The notes under the pieces are model-generated. The model saw only the letters and a program-made list of their open reading frames with translations, was not told where the DNA came from and searched no databases. The translations under genes were made by a program, and so were the position numbers. From Caulobacter sp. (GTDB lineage Bacteria > Pseudomonadota > Alphaproteobacteria > Caulobacterales > Caulobacteraceae), in assembly GCA_017744495.1 (NCBI GenBank), contig JAGIBE010000022.1, positions 1-48,598 on the forward strand: 48,598 nucleotides of DNA, read 5' to 3'. The stretch's first letter is position 1, and every line of letters begins with the position of its first letter. This document shows, piece by piece, positions 16,279 through 24,204 of the stretch.

Positions 16279-16626
16279 ATGAAACGTTCAGAAGCCGCCC
16301 GTGCCGGCGCTGAAAAGCTGATGCGCGCCGAGGCCGCGATCGACGCGGCCCTGCGTGAAACCGCCGAACTGATGGGCCTGCTGCCCACGCTGCGGCTCGA
16401 GACCAAGCTGTCGGCCGTACTGGGGCAGGAAGCCGTCGCCAACCTGGGCGAGACCCTGACCCACATCGTGTCCGCCCGCCGGACGATCATCGAGACCCAC
16501 AGCGCCCTGGCCACCGTGCGCACCCAGATCGGCTGCGGCGCCTTGGCCTCCGGCGACATGGACAAGGCAGGCGATACGCCGCGCACCTCCGGGCTGCACG
16601 CCGTCGCCGGAGGCCTCGCGGCCTGA
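16279..16626 (+). CDS. Small helical hypothetical protein, 115 aa
   Basis: The chain is mostly amphipathic helix (SEAARAGAEKLMRAEAAID, then LETKLSAVLGQEAVANLGET, then THIVSARRTIIETHSALATV) and closes with RTQIGCGALASGDMDKAG. I recall small proteins of this pattern next to membrane-anchored LuxR regulators in sphingomonads and relatives, which fits the position 73 bases after one. Function unknown; a partner or antagonist of the regulator is conceivable. The start is supported by GGGAGAG about 11 bases upstream. Confidence 0.68.
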   Translation: MKRSEAARAGAEKLMRAEAAIDAALRETAELMGLLPTLRLETKLSAVLGQEAVANLGETLTHIVSARRTIIETHSALATVRTQIGCGALASGDMDKAGDTPRTSGLHAVAGGLAA

Positions 16627-16685
16627 CGGCCGCGCCAATCGTTCGTTCACGGCGAAAGCCGCCCCTCCTTCAAATGGGATGCGTA

Positions 16686-16907
16686 ATGAGCACCGCCCAG
16701 ATCACCACCACACCAGACACCGTGTCCGAAGAGCTGCGGGAGTTTCGTCAGCACCTACGGACCCTGGGACCCGTTCAGCGCCGCATCCTCTCGGTGCTGA
16801 TGCCCCAGCTGGTCGCTCTGGAGCAGGCCGGAGACTCCGACGCCGCCCTGACCATCATCGAGGAGGTGCGGACCATCCTCTGGGAAGGCAAGCGCACCCG
16901 GCACTGA
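16686..16907 (+). CDS. Small hypothetical protein, 73 aa
   Basis: A short helical, soluble protein (EELREFRQHLRTLGPVQ, then RRILSVLMPQLVALEQAGD, then SDAALTIIEEVRTILWEGK). Third positions are G/C-rich. The start is uncertain: ATG at 16686 gives 73 aa and ATG at 16674 gives 77; neither has a strong ribosome site. It follows the preceding small helical gene by 59 bases and may belong to the same operon. No family recognised. Confidence 0.6.
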   Translation: MSTAQITTTPDTVSEELREFRQHLRTLGPVQRRILSVLMPQLVALEQAGDSDAALTIIEEVRTILWEGKRTRH

Positions 16908-16965
16908 TCCGCGACGGGCGCGACGCCGACCTTTCCTAGTTTCCACGCATGAGGCATGCTGGCGC

Positions 16966-17403
16966 TTGAACACCGTTTCGGGCGCCAGCGTCTTGCAACT
17001 CCATACCTTCCTCTCCCTTTGCCTGGCCATCCTGGTCTGCGGGCTGGCGATGTGGCGCGGCGATCGAGCCGCGCGCTGGGCCGGGGCGGTGTTCCTCGCC
17101 TCCTGGTTCGGCTCGCTGCTGGTTTATCGCCACGACTCCCGCCACGCCGACTACGGCGTGCTGGCGGTCGATGTCCTGACCCTGATCGCCTTCGTCTGGA
17201 TCTCGATGCGCACACGGCGCATCTGGACCCTGGTGGCCTCGGCCTTCATGGCCCTGATCGTCGCCTCCCATCTGGCGGTGATCATCGACCTGCGGGTGAC
17301 GATGGGCACGCTGTGGATGAGCATGGCGATGTGGAGTTACGGCGTGCTGGCCTGCATCGCGTTCGGAACCTGGGCCGGCTGGCGCGAGCGCCGCGCGGTC
17401 TGA
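16966..17403 (+). CDS. Hypothetical inner-membrane protein, 145 aa
   Basis: Four hydrophobic segments: LHTFLSLCLAILVCGLAMW, then WAGAVFLASWFGSLLVY, then a segment around ALIVASHLAVIIDL, then the last around MAMWSYGVLACIAFGTW. They are separated by short charged loops. No known domain is recognised. The start is a TTG at 16966 with GAGG eleven bases before it; no in-frame ATG precedes it. It is convergent with the mocA-like gene, with five bases between the two stop codons. Confidence 0.6.
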   Translation: MNTVSGASVLQLHTFLSLCLAILVCGLAMWRGDRAARWAGAVFLASWFGSLLVYRHDSRHADYGVLAVDVLTLIAFVWISMRTRRIWTLVASAFMALIVASHLAVIIDLRVTMGTLWMSMAMWSYGVLACIAFGTWAGWRERRAV

Positions 17404-17408
17404 GGCCG

Positions 17409-18026
17409 TCAGGCCAGGTCCTGGGGGCGGTCGACATCGAACAGCACGCCGGGGTCGGCCACCTCCACCAGCGCCAGGCGCTCGCCGATCGCCGCCAGCA
17501 CCGACCGGGCGCCGACGTCGCCGCTGAGGGCGCGTAGGGCCGGAAAGCAGGTTTTGCCGAACAGCACCGGATGTCCCCGCCGCCCTTCGAAGCGCGGCGC
17601 GACGGCGTCGATCCCGGGCGCCAGGGAGGCTAGCAACCGTCCGGGCAGGTCCGGCGGCGCCCGCGGCATGTCGCCCAGGAACACGAAGACGCCTTCGCAA
17701 TCGGCCGGCAAGGCGGCGACGGCCGTCCGCAGCGACGCGCCCATGCCCTCGGCGGCGTCGGCCGCCACGACGATGTCGAGATCGTCCCGCCGGTCCGACC
17801 CCTCGGCGTGGTCGGCGGCGATCCTGGCCAGGTCCCGATCTCCATCGGTGACCAGCAGCACCCGCCGGGCGGGGGCGGCGAAGGCCGCGTCCAGGGCGCC
17901 GGATATCAGCGGCCGCCCTTCGAACGGCGCTAGCAGCTTGCGGCCCCCGCCCTGTTCGGCGAAGCGGCGCCCGGCTCCCGCCGCCAGGACCACGGCGTCG
18001 CATCGCGCGCTTTTGCTTTCCGCCAT
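17409..18026 (-). CDS. mocA: Molybdenum cofactor cytidylyltransferase (MocA-like)
   Basis: A 205-aa nucleotidyltransferase of the MobA/MocA fold. The N-terminal motif [20 protein letters not shown] is the MocA/YgfJ variant, and the metal-binding GDMP follows in [13 protein letters not shown]. The GHPVLF segment with conserved Gly-His-Pro occurs in cytidylyltransferases. MocA attaches CMP to Mo-molybdopterin, giving the MCD form that xanthine-oxidase-family enzymes use. That fits the iorAB pair upstream and the moa genes that diverge from it 29 bases away. The true nucleotide could only be settled biochemically. Confidence 0.82.
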   Translation of the reverse strand: MAESKSARCDAVVLAAGAGRRFAEQGGGRKLLAPFEGRPLISGALDAAFAAPARRVLLVTDGDRDLARIAADHAEGSDRRDDLDIVVAADAAEGMGASLRTAVAALPADCEGVFVFLGDMPRAPPDLPGRLLASLAPGIDAVAPRFEGRRGHPVLFGKTCFPALRALSGDVGARSVLAAIGERLALVEVADPGVLFDVDRPQDLA

Positions 18027-18055
18027 CTCGTCCCGCGCCTATCTTACGAACCGAC

Positions 18056-19093
18056 ATGACGCCCTATGACGCCATCCCCGCGCAAGCGGTCATCCGCCCC
18101 CCGAACCGCCTGATCGACGGCTTCGGCCGCGCGGTGACCTATCTGCGCGTCTCGGTCACCGACCGCTGCGACCTGCGCTGCACCTATTGCATGGCCGAGC
18201 ACATGACCTTCCTGCCGAAGGCCGAGGTGCTGTCGCTGGAGGAGCTGGACCGCCTGGCCTCGGCCTTCGTCGACCTGGGCGTGCGCAAGCTGCGGCTGAC
18301 CGGCGGCGAACCCTTGGTGCGCAAGGGGATCATGACCCTGGTCGAGCGGCTGTCGCGGCACCTGGCCAACGGCGCCCTGGACGAGCTGACCCTGACCACC
18401 AACGGCACTCAGCTGGCCGCCCACGCCGCCGAGCTCGCCCGCCTGGGCGTGCGGCGGATCAATGTCTCGCTGGATACGCTGAAGCCCGACCTCTTCCGCA
18501 GGCTGACGAGGGGCGGTGATCTCGCGAAGGTGCTGGCCGGGATCGACGCGGCCCTGGGGGCCGGCCTGAAGGTCAAGATCAACGCCGTCGCCCTCAAGCA
18601 TGACAACGCCGAAGAGCTGCCGGCCCTGATCCAGTGGGCCCACGGGCTGGGCGCCGACATGACCCTGATCGAGACCATGCCCTTGGGCGAGGTCGAGGTG
18701 GACCGCACCGACCAGTACCTGTCGCTGGCGGACGTGCGTCGCGACCTGTCGTCGTTCTGGACCCTGACGGACCTGGCCTACGCCACCGGCGGTCCGGCCC
18801 GCTATGTCCGGGTCGAGGAGACCGGCGGCCGGCTGGGCTTCATCACCCCGCTCAGTCACAATTTCTGCGAGGCCTGCAATCGGGTCCGCCTGACCTGCAC
18901 CGGCACCCTGCACACCTGCCTGGGCCGCGAGGACGCCAGCGACCTGCGGGCCGTGGTCCGCGGCGGGGCCGACGACGCGGCGCTGGAGCAAGCGATCTTC
19001 GCGGCGATCGGCGCCAAGCCGCAGGGCCACGACTTCCGCATCGACGCCGCCCGCCCGGCCGTGGCCCGCCACATGTCGACCACTGGCGGCTGA
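18056..19093 (+). CDS. moaA: GTP 3',8-cyclase
   Basis: A radical-SAM enzyme that, with MoaC, converts GTP to cyclic pyranopterin monophosphate, the first step of molybdenum cofactor synthesis. The N-terminal [4Fe-4S] motif is CDLRCTYC (Cys38, Cys42, Cys45). The C-terminal cluster is at Cys271, Cys274 and Cys288 ([19 protein letters not shown]). The chain ends in Gly-Gly, the tail that is inserted into the active site. 345 aa is normal. It is the first gene of moaA-moaD-moaE-moaB-moaC; moaD starts 17 bases on. Confidence 0.97.
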   Translation: MTPYDAIPAQAVIRPPNRLIDGFGRAVTYLRVSVTDRCDLRCTYCMAEHMTFLPKAEVLSLEELDRLASAFVDLGVRKLRLTGGEPLVRKGIMTLVERLSRHLANGALDELTLTTNGTQLAAHAAELARLGVRRINVSLDTLKPDLFRRLTRGGDLAKVLAGIDAALGAGLKVKINAVALKHDNAEELPALIQWAHGLGADMTLIETMPLGEVEVDRTDQYLSLADVRRDLSSFWTLTDLAYATGGPARYVRVEETGGRLGFITPLSHNFCEACNRVRLTCTGTLHTCLGREDASDLRAVVRGGADDAALEQAIFAAIGAKPQGHDFRIDAARPAVARHMSTTGG

Positions 19094-19109
19094 GGGGGCG
19101 GGTAAGATC

Positions 19110-19349
19110 ATGGCGCGGGTCCTGCTGTTCGGACGCCTGGCCGACCAGGCCGGCTGGCGCGAGCGCTCGGTTGAGGCCGCGTCGCTTGCGGCCCTTCGCG
19201 ACCTGCTCGCCGCCGCCGATCCCGATCTTGGCGAGGCCCTGGGCGGTCCCGGTGTGCAGGTGGCGGTCGACAAGGCCATCGTCCGGGGCGAGGCGACCCT
19301 GGCGGCCGCGACCGAGGTGGCCTTCCTGCCGCCGATGAGCGGCGGATGA
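19110..19349 (+). CDS. moaD: Molybdopterin synthase small subunit
   Basis: A 79-aa ubiquitin-like sulfur carrier that ends in the diagnostic Gly-Gly (PPMSGG), which is adenylated and thiocarboxylated before donating sulfur to cyclic pyranopterin. The beginning VLLFGRLADQAGW is typical. It overlaps moaE by ATGA, so the two subunits are translationally coupled. No moeB-type activating gene is present in the window. Confidence 0.95.
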   Translation: MARVLLFGRLADQAGWRERSVEAASLAALRDLLAAADPDLGEALGGPGVQVAVDKAIVRGEATLAAATEVAFLPPMSGG

Positions 19350-19801
19350 CCGTCTTCCCGTCCATCAGCCTGACGGCACAGCCGTTCGAGCCCGGCGCCC
19401 TCTTGACCACCTTCTGCGCCGGCCGCGCCGAGACCGGCGCCGTGGCCAGCTTCGTCGGCCTGGCGCGGGCCGAGCGCGGCCAGACGACGGTGCTGGAGCT
19501 GGAGGCCTATCCCGGCTTCACCGACGCGGCGATCGCCCAGTTCGCCGAAGAGGCCAAGGCGCGGTTCGCGCTGCACGACTACCGCATCGTCCACCGCATC
19601 GGTCGGATCGCGCCGGGCGAGGCGATCGTCTTCGTGGCCACGGCGGCGGGCCACCGCCGCGCGGCCTTCGAGGCCTGCGACTTCCTGATGGACTGGCTCA
19701 AGAGCCGCGCGCCCTTCTGGAAGAAGGAGCACGGCCCGGACGGCGACCGCTGGATCGAGCCGACGGCTCAGGATAGGACCGACGCGGAACGCTGGGACTG
19801 A
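19346..19801 (+). CDS. moaE: Molybdopterin synthase catalytic subunit
   Basis: A 151-aa large subunit of molybdopterin synthase. Family segments GAVASFVGLARAE, LELEAYPGF, VHRIGRIAPGEAIVFVA, CDFLMDWLKSRAPFWKKE and GDRWIE are all present. The lysines of WKKE belong to the active site. It forms a heterotetramer with MoaD. The start codon lies within the moaD stop (ATGA). Confidence 0.96.
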   Translation: MTVFPSISLTAQPFEPGALLTTFCAGRAETGAVASFVGLARAERGQTTVLELEAYPGFTDAAIAQFAEEAKARFALHDYRIVHRIGRIAPGEAIVFVATAAGHRRAAFEACDFLMDWLKSRAPFWKKEHGPDGDRWIEPTAQDRTDAERWD

Positions 19802-19820
19802 AGCGGGATTGGAGAACGGA

Positions 19821-20372
19821 ATGTCGGCAGGTCTCACCCCGGGTGGCGGTATCAAGCCCGAGCTTCCGTTCAGGCCGGTGCGCGTGGCGATCCTGACCGT
19901 GTCGGACACCCGCGACGAGTCCAACGACACCTCGGGCCAGCTGCTGATCGACCGCGTCAAGGACGCGGGCCATGAATTCGCCGGCCGGGCGGTGGTGCGC
20001 GACGACATCGAGAAAATCCGCGAGACGGTGCGAGACTGGATCGCCGGCGGCCAGGTCGACGCCGTCGTCACCACCGGCGGCACGGGCCTGACCGGCCGCG
20101 ACGTCACGGTCGAGGCCCTGGAGCCGCTGTTCGACAAGAAGATCGACGGCTTCTCGGTGGTGTTCCACCTGGTCAGCTACGCCTCGGTGGGCCTGTCGAC
20201 CCTGCAGAGCCGGGCGACCGCCGGCCTGATCGACGGCGTCTTCGTCTTCTGCCTGCCGGGCAGCAACGGGGCGGTCAAGGACGGCTGGGACAAAGTGATT
20301 TCGGCTCAGCTCGACAGCCGTCACAAGCCCTGCAACATGGTCGAGCTGATGCCCCGACTCCTGGAGCGATAG
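19821..20372 (+). CDS. moaB: Molybdenum cofactor biosynthesis protein B
   Basis: A 183-aa MoaB/MogA-fold protein. It shows the family strand [20 protein letters not shown] and the molybdopterin-binding [13 protein letters not shown] loop, with [12 protein letters not shown] near the C-terminus. MoaB/MogA proteins adenylylate molybdopterin before molybdenum insertion. The ATG at 19821 has GGAG six bases upstream; a TTG at 19809 is less likely. It lies 19 bases after moaE. Confidence 0.94.
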   Translation: MSAGLTPGGGIKPELPFRPVRVAILTVSDTRDESNDTSGQLLIDRVKDAGHEFAGRAVVRDDIEKIRETVRDWIAGGQVDAVVTTGGTGLTGRDVTVEALEPLFDKKIDGFSVVFHLVSYASVGLSTLQSRATAGLIDGVFVFCLPGSNGAVKDGWDKVISAQLDSRHKPCNMVELMPRLLER

Positions 20373-20385
20373 GACCGCTGGAACC

Positions 20386-20856
20386 GTGACCCGCCTGACC
20401 CACATCGACGACCAGGGCCGCGCCCGCATGGTCGACGTCTCGGACAAGGCCGAGACCGTCCGCGAGGCGATCGCCGTCGGCTTCGTGCGGATGCGTCCCT
20501 CGACCCTGGAACTGGCCATCTCCGGAACCGGCCAGAAGGGCGACGTGCGCGCCGTGGCCGAGATCGCCGGGGTGATGGCGGCCAAGAAGACGTCAGACCT
20601 GATCCCGCTCTGCCACCCTCTGGCCCTGTCGAAGGTCGAGGTCTCGGTCGAGCCGGCCGAGCACGGCCTGGCGGTGATGGCCCGCGTCAAGCTGAAGGGC
20701 CGCACGGGCGTGGAGATGGAGGCCCTGACCGCCGTCTCGGTGGCCTGCCTGACGATCTACGACATGCTCAAGGCCGCCGAGAAGGGCATGGTTATCGAGG
20801 CCGTGCGTTTGGTGGAGAAGACGGGGGGAAAGTCGGGGGACTGGCGGGGGGAGTAG
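20386..20856 (+). CDS. moaC: Cyclic pyranopterin monophosphate synthase
   Basis: 156 aa. MoaC rearranges the MoaA product to cPMP. Conserved elements are [27 protein letters not shown] and [13 protein letters not shown], containing the catalytic lysine and histidine region. The start is a GTG at 20386 with AGGA upstream. It is the last gene of the moa operon, so MoaA and MoaC, which act in sequence, are made from its two ends. moeA and mogA-type partners are not in the window. Confidence 0.96.
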   Translation: MTRLTHIDDQGRARMVDVSDKAETVREAIAVGFVRMRPSTLELAISGTGQKGDVRAVAEIAGVMAAKKTSDLIPLCHPLALSKVEVSVEPAEHGLAVMARVKLKGRTGVEMEALTAVSVACLTIYDMLKAAEKGMVIEAVRLVEKTGGKSGDWRGE

Positions 20857-20959
20857 GGCTGCTTGCGACCCTGAGCGGACGTGCGGGGGCGTGGCCGGAA
20901 TTAGTCAGCTCCGGGCACCAGCGCAGCGCTTCGCTACCGCCCCCGGCGGCCCCCGTTGG

Positions 20960-21346
20960 CTAAGGAGCCTCGATCGCTAGACTGACCCATGGATGGCGGA
21001 GGTGTTCATAGACGGCTTGGGTTGGCCCGCCAGGGCCTGCATCCGCAAAGCACCCAATCGCCACTCCGGCGTAGCGCGGTCGAAACTCTGGATACCAAAG
21101 GATGCTCGACCCGCAGTCTGGGCAGAAGTGAAACTCGACGTTTTGACCGCTGTCGCCTGGACGCGTGAAAGTCTTCGAGGTCCCGTTCAGGGTCACCTGG
21201 TCTCGATCATAAAACACCGCCGCGCTGAAAGCGCTGCCTGTACGGCGCTGGCAAGCATGGCAATGGCAGGCGCTGATCTTCAGCGGTTCACCACGGGCGG
21301 TGACCGTTAATGCGCCACAGGCGCAAGTAGCAGTCCGGATGTTCAT
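20960..21346 (-). CDS. GFA-family (glutathione-dependent formaldehyde-activating fold) protein
   Basis: A 128-aa single-domain zinc protein of the Mss4-like/GFA type. Paired cysteines are at CACG near the start, CHCHACQRRTG and FCPDCGSS, the usual zinc ligands. Only a few members activate formaldehyde; most have unknown substrates, so function is not implied. Its codon use (AAA, ATA-complement and T-ending codons) is a little less G/C-biased than its neighbours, hinting at later acquisition. The gene is convergent with moaC and has no operon partner. Confidence 0.88.
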   Translation of the reverse strand: MNIRTATCACGALTVTARGEPLKISACHCHACQRRTGSAFSAAVFYDRDQVTLNGTSKTFTRPGDSGQNVEFHFCPDCGSSILWYPEFRPRYAGVAIGCFADAGPGGPTQAVYEHLRHPWVSLAIEAP

Positions 21347-21534
21347 GGAACAGCAAAATGCCTCAGTTTATCCCCGCTCGCCAATATGAGGCAGTATGGT
21401 CGCCAAAGCCCAAGGACCGCTCATGGCGTAAAGCGCAGAGGGCCGGATATCTTCAGTGTCCGCCACCCACCTATGGCAGACGCTCGCCACGTCCGCTTGT
21501 CGCTCCTTCATCCGCCCGCGCGGATGAAGCCTCA

Positions 21535-21672
21535 CCTTAAACCCTTGGTGGATCGGAGCTCTGGCGTCCGGCCGAGTCAAGGACGACGCTCCGCGTCGCC
21601 GCGACGCGGCCGGCGGAGCCGGTCCTTGACACGGCCGGACGCCAGAGCAGGCTCGCCTCCAAGGATTTAAGG
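21535..21672. repeat. Long palindromic intergenic element, family A copy 2
   Basis: Arms 21559-21584 and 21622-21647 pair with one mismatch over 26 bp and correspond to the arms of the element at 945-1084. Of four left-arm differences between copies, three are matched by complementary changes in the right arm. The flanks (CTTAAACCCTTGG and CCAAGGATTTAAG) again form an outer pair. Confidence 0.9.
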
Positions 21673-21700
21673 CGAGGCGCCGCCGCTGCGGCGCTTTGTC

Positions 21701-21767
21701 GGGGACGCGCACTCATGCCGCTGAGATGGTTGGCTTCGCAGTGAGCCCAGGGTGAGTGCGTGTCCCC
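21701..21767. repeat. Hairpin element, family D copy 1
   Basis: The arms GGGGACGCGCACTCA (21701-21715) and TGAGTGCGTGTCCCC (21753-21767) pair at 14 of 15 positions. A sister element starts 53 bases downstream. Confidence 0.82.
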
Positions 21768-21820
21768 CGTGTCGTCCGCTGAGCTAGGTGGCTAGATTCC
21801 CTCACGTCGTGAACGATGGA

Positions 21821-21888
21821 GGGGACACACACCCACCCCCACGCTCTGGGATGGTTCTGCGGAGTCAGTGGGATGGGTGTGCGTCCCC
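21821..21888. repeat. Hairpin element, family D copy 2
   Basis: The arms GGGGACACACACCCA (21821-21835) and TGGGTGTGCGTCCCC (21874-21888) pair at 14 of 15 positions. Compared with copy 1, ACTCA/TGAGT has become ACCCA/TGGGT, a paired change. The loops share ATGGTT and similar spacing. Confidence 0.82.
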
Positions 21889-22460
21889 GGTCGCGAGGAT
21901 AGGCCCCGCTCTATCCCCGCAAACGCCCAGACAAACCCCAACCTTTCCAACGCCCTGCAGAAAAAGCAGCGTCACCGATCCTCGGACCTCAAACCGGCCG
22001 CATAATCAGAGCTGTCTCCATCACGGGGAGGGCTCTTGGTACCGGCCCGAGCAGGCGATGGGGATGGAACCGAGCGGGGCCGCGCAGGGCCTTGCGCGAG
22101 GCAGGTCGTGGGTCTGTTCGTGGATAGATCCGGGACCCACCGAAACCTCGCCGGACGCTGCGCGGGTTGACGGGGCTGGAAGTTCAAACCGGCCTGTTCG
22201 AGGATCAGTCGGAGTCGCCGACGGCCCCTACCGGGCGACTTTGATCCTGCCCGCCTGAGGGGAAACGTCGATCGGGATGAAACAGGCCCTCAATCTTCGT
22301 CCCTTGAGAAGAACGGTTTCGCGGAGCGGTCGAGCCAAGCCGAAACGCACAACACAACATCACGGTCTCCGGGCGAAGCCCGGTCCGCTCCGCGCCTCCC
22401 CATCAGCTCAGCGGCTCTCCGCGTGAGGACGAGAGGTCGTGTCGCGTCAACAAGTGCCTA
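21889..22460. other. Gene-free stretch with several stem-loops; possible structured RNA
   Basis: No frame here looks like a protein; the longest (21788-22258, plus) is rich in Pro/Arg/Ser without codon bias. Stable stems occur in series: CCATC/GATGG (22018-22061), CGCGCA/TGCGCG with a six-base loop (22081-22098), GTGGGTC/GACCCAC (22108-22140), and a two-part stem GGATCA plus AGTCGCC with partners (22202-22247). TCAAACCGGCC occurs twice, near 21989 and 22187. I looked for RNase P RNA, tmRNA and SRP RNA hallmarks and saw none. This may be an unknown RNA or decayed DNA. Confidence 0.35.
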
Positions 22461-22585
22461 CCCCTGCGGGGAGGCGGCCGAAGGCCGGAAGGGGGGAGTC
22501 TTCGGATGACGGCCAGGCCCACGATCTTCGATCCGATCACTCCCCCCACCGATCGCTGCGCGATCACCTCCCCCACAGGGGGAGG
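22461..22585. repeat. Multi-hairpin palindromic element, family C copy 2
   Basis: Small stem-loops follow one another: CCCC-TGC-GGGG (22461-22471), CGGCC-GAA-GGCCG (22475-22487), GATCGC-TGC-GCGATC (22551-22565) and CCTCCCCC-ACA-GGGGGAGG (22567-22585). A longer pair GGGGGGAGT/ACTCCCCCC joins 22491-22499 to 22539-22547. The design (C-rich and G-rich arms alternating with GC mini-hairpins) parallels 3583-3700. Confidence 0.8.
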
Positions 22586-22604
22586 GACTGCTTCCGGGGC
22601 AGAT

Positions 22605-24038
22605 CTAGTCGAGGTCGAACACGAACTTATCATGCTCCGGATGCAGACAGCTCTGGTCGATCGGCTTGGTCGGGTCGGCCAGGAAGCCGCGGATCATCTT
22701 GCGGGCGCAGGCGCTGCCGCGCGAGACCCCGTGGGTGGCGTTGGGGATGATGGTCAGCTGGCCCTTGGGGAAGCGGCCGACGGCGGCCTTGGCCACGGCC
22801 GGCGGGCAGCCGGGATCGATCTCCGCGGCCAGGAACAGGGTCGGGATCGGGCTGGAGACCGCCTGGGCCTCGACCGGATCGGGCGCGCCGACCGGATAGG
22901 CCTCACAGACCTGGAACAGGCGGTCGAACGACTTCTCGGTCAGGCGGCTGACCGCATCGCGCTGAGCGCCCTTGCGCGTGGCTTCCCGGCTTTCGAACGG
23001 CAGCTCTTCCTTGCACAGGTGGGTGAAGAACTGGGCCTCGCGATAGCCGGCGCCGGCGCGCGTGTCGTCCAGGGCCGACAGGTCGCCGGCGGCGAACTTG
23101 GCCACGGTGGCGGGCAGGGCGCGGGCGTCGGGGCCGCTGTAGGCCGCGTCCATCAGGAAGCCGCCCAGCAGGTCGGCGGTGTAGGTCTGGCCGTTCGGGC
23201 CGACCACCGGAGCCGCCAGCAGCTTGGCCGCAACGCCGTCGAGGTCGGAGCCCGGATGCGGATACTTGGCGTTGCAGGCGGCGTCGGCGGCGCAGCGCTT
23301 GAAGATCTCCTTCACCGCGTCCGACACCATTTCCGGCCCTCCCTCGGCCCACTTGGCTTCCGGCGTCCAGGGCGAGTCCAGCACCACGGCGCGGATGCCG
23401 CTCGGGTCGTGCTTGACCACGGCCAGGGCGATGCGGGTGCCGTACGAGACGCCCATCAGGTCGACCTGCTTGAGGCCCAGGGTCTTGCGCAGGTCCTGGA
23501 TGTCCTTGACCACCTCTTCGGCGTTGTAGCGGGTCAGGTCGACGCCGGACTCCTTGAGTCGCTGGGCGCAGGCGATCGCCTGCTGGGCGGCCGCATCGCT
23601 GAGCGGACCGGCGTCGTTGGTCGCCAGGGTCCCGCAGTCCAGCAGGGGCTGAGCCACGCCGCCGCCGCGCTGGTCGAGGAAGATCCAGTCCTGGTCGACC
23701 GCGACCAGTTCGCGCCCGCTGACGCCGCGCAGCAGCCGGCCGACGCCCTCGACCAGGCCGCCGCCGGGGCCGCCATGCAGATAGATCACCGGGACCGAGC
23801 CCGGCTTGGGGGCGCTGGCCCTGACGATGGTGATCGGGAGCGAGACGCGCCGCGTGCTGGGACCGCCACGCGTTTCATCGACGCTCAGGGTTCCGCACTC
23901 GATCTTGTGGGTGACGCCCGAATAGTCGCCCGCGCAGGCCCCCGGGGTGAACTTCGGGGCGGCGGCGTGGGCCGAGCCGGCCAGGGCCAGGGCGGCGAAC
24001 GCGCCGGACAGGGCGGCACCCCAGATCATCTTGGTCAT
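22605..24038 (-). CDS. Exported alpha/beta hydrolase, S33 (tripeptidyl/prolyl aminopeptidase) type
   Basis: 477 aa with a signal peptide (AALSGAFAALALAGSAHAAA). The hydrolase core shows the oxyanion-hole segment YLHGGPGGG, nucleophile elbow GVSYGTR, the acid in FLAAEIDPGCP and the histidine in NATHGVS. A cysteine-containing C-terminal lid follows the family pattern. Such enzymes remove N-terminal residues or tripeptides, or hydrolyse esters, in the periplasm; the substrate is unknown. ATG at 24038 starts the signal peptide directly. The 5' leader contains a perfect hairpin GTGGGGC-TCGG-GCCCCAC (24096-24113). It diverges from an acyltransferase across a palindrome. Confidence 0.87.
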   Translation of the reverse strand: MTKMIWGAALSGAFAALALAGSAHAAAPKFTPGACAGDYSGVTHKIECGTLSVDETRGGPSTRRVSLPITIVRASAPKPGSVPVIYLHGGPGGGLVEGVGRLLRGVSGRELVAVDQDWIFLDQRGGGVAQPLLDCGTLATNDAGPLSDAAAQQAIACAQRLKESGVDLTRYNAEEVVKDIQDLRKTLGLKQVDLMGVSYGTRIALAVVKHDPSGIRAVVLDSPWTPEAKWAEGGPEMVSDAVKEIFKRCAADAACNAKYPHPGSDLDGVAAKLLAAPVVGPNGQTYTADLLGGFLMDAAYSGPDARALPATVAKFAAGDLSALDDTRAGAGYREAQFFTHLCKEELPFESREATRKGAQRDAVSRLTEKSFDRLFQVCEAYPVGAPDPVEAQAVSSPIPTLFLAAEIDPGCPPAVAKAAVGRFPKGQLTIIPNATHGVSRGSACARKMIRGFLADPTKPIDQSCLHPEHDKFVFDLD

Positions 24039-24141
24039 GTGAATCCCGTCGTGCTGAAGCCCAGCAGTGAGCACGGCCGCGGGGAGTGGGCAAGGGTGGG
24101 GCTCGGGCCCCACCACCCGCGCGCCAACGTAATGTCGATTG

Positions 24142-24172
24142 ATCAACTGGTTTACAAAACAAACAAGTTGAT
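24142..24172. promoter_or_regulatory. 31-bp palindrome, probable TetR-type operator
   Basis: The half-sites ATCAACTGGTTT (24142-24153) and AAACAAGTTGAT (24161-24172) pair at 11 of 12 positions around a 7-base centre. It sits in an A/T-rich patch between two divergent genes, 103 and 32 bases from their starts, so one dimeric repressor could control both. Which protein binds it is unknown; it differs from the operator next to the TetR gene at 27273-27905. Confidence 0.65.
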
Positions 24173-24204
24173 GCACGGTTCAGTCATCGCAACGGAACCC
24201 GGCC

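Noticed and set aside
18001..18060. Molybdenum cofactor riboswitch before moaA
   Set aside because: Only 29 bases separate moaA from the divergent mocA-like gene, too short for that structured leader unless it lies within coding DNA.
21788..22258. Plus-strand frame of 156 codons in the gene-free interval
   Set aside because: No third-position bias, Pro/Arg/Ser-rich translation, no ribosome site, and it crosses hairpin element D copy 2.
21889..22460. RNase P RNA, tmRNA or SRP RNA in the structured region
   Set aside because: The conserved core GAAAGTCC of RNase P, any tag-coding or tRNA-like part of tmRNA, and the GGAAGGAAGCAGCC-type SRP loop are all absent.
22605..24176. Longer N-terminus for the S33-type hydrolase (start at 24176)
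   Set aside because: It would translate the palindromic operator and leader hairpin and bury the signal peptide; ATG at 24038 is more sensible.
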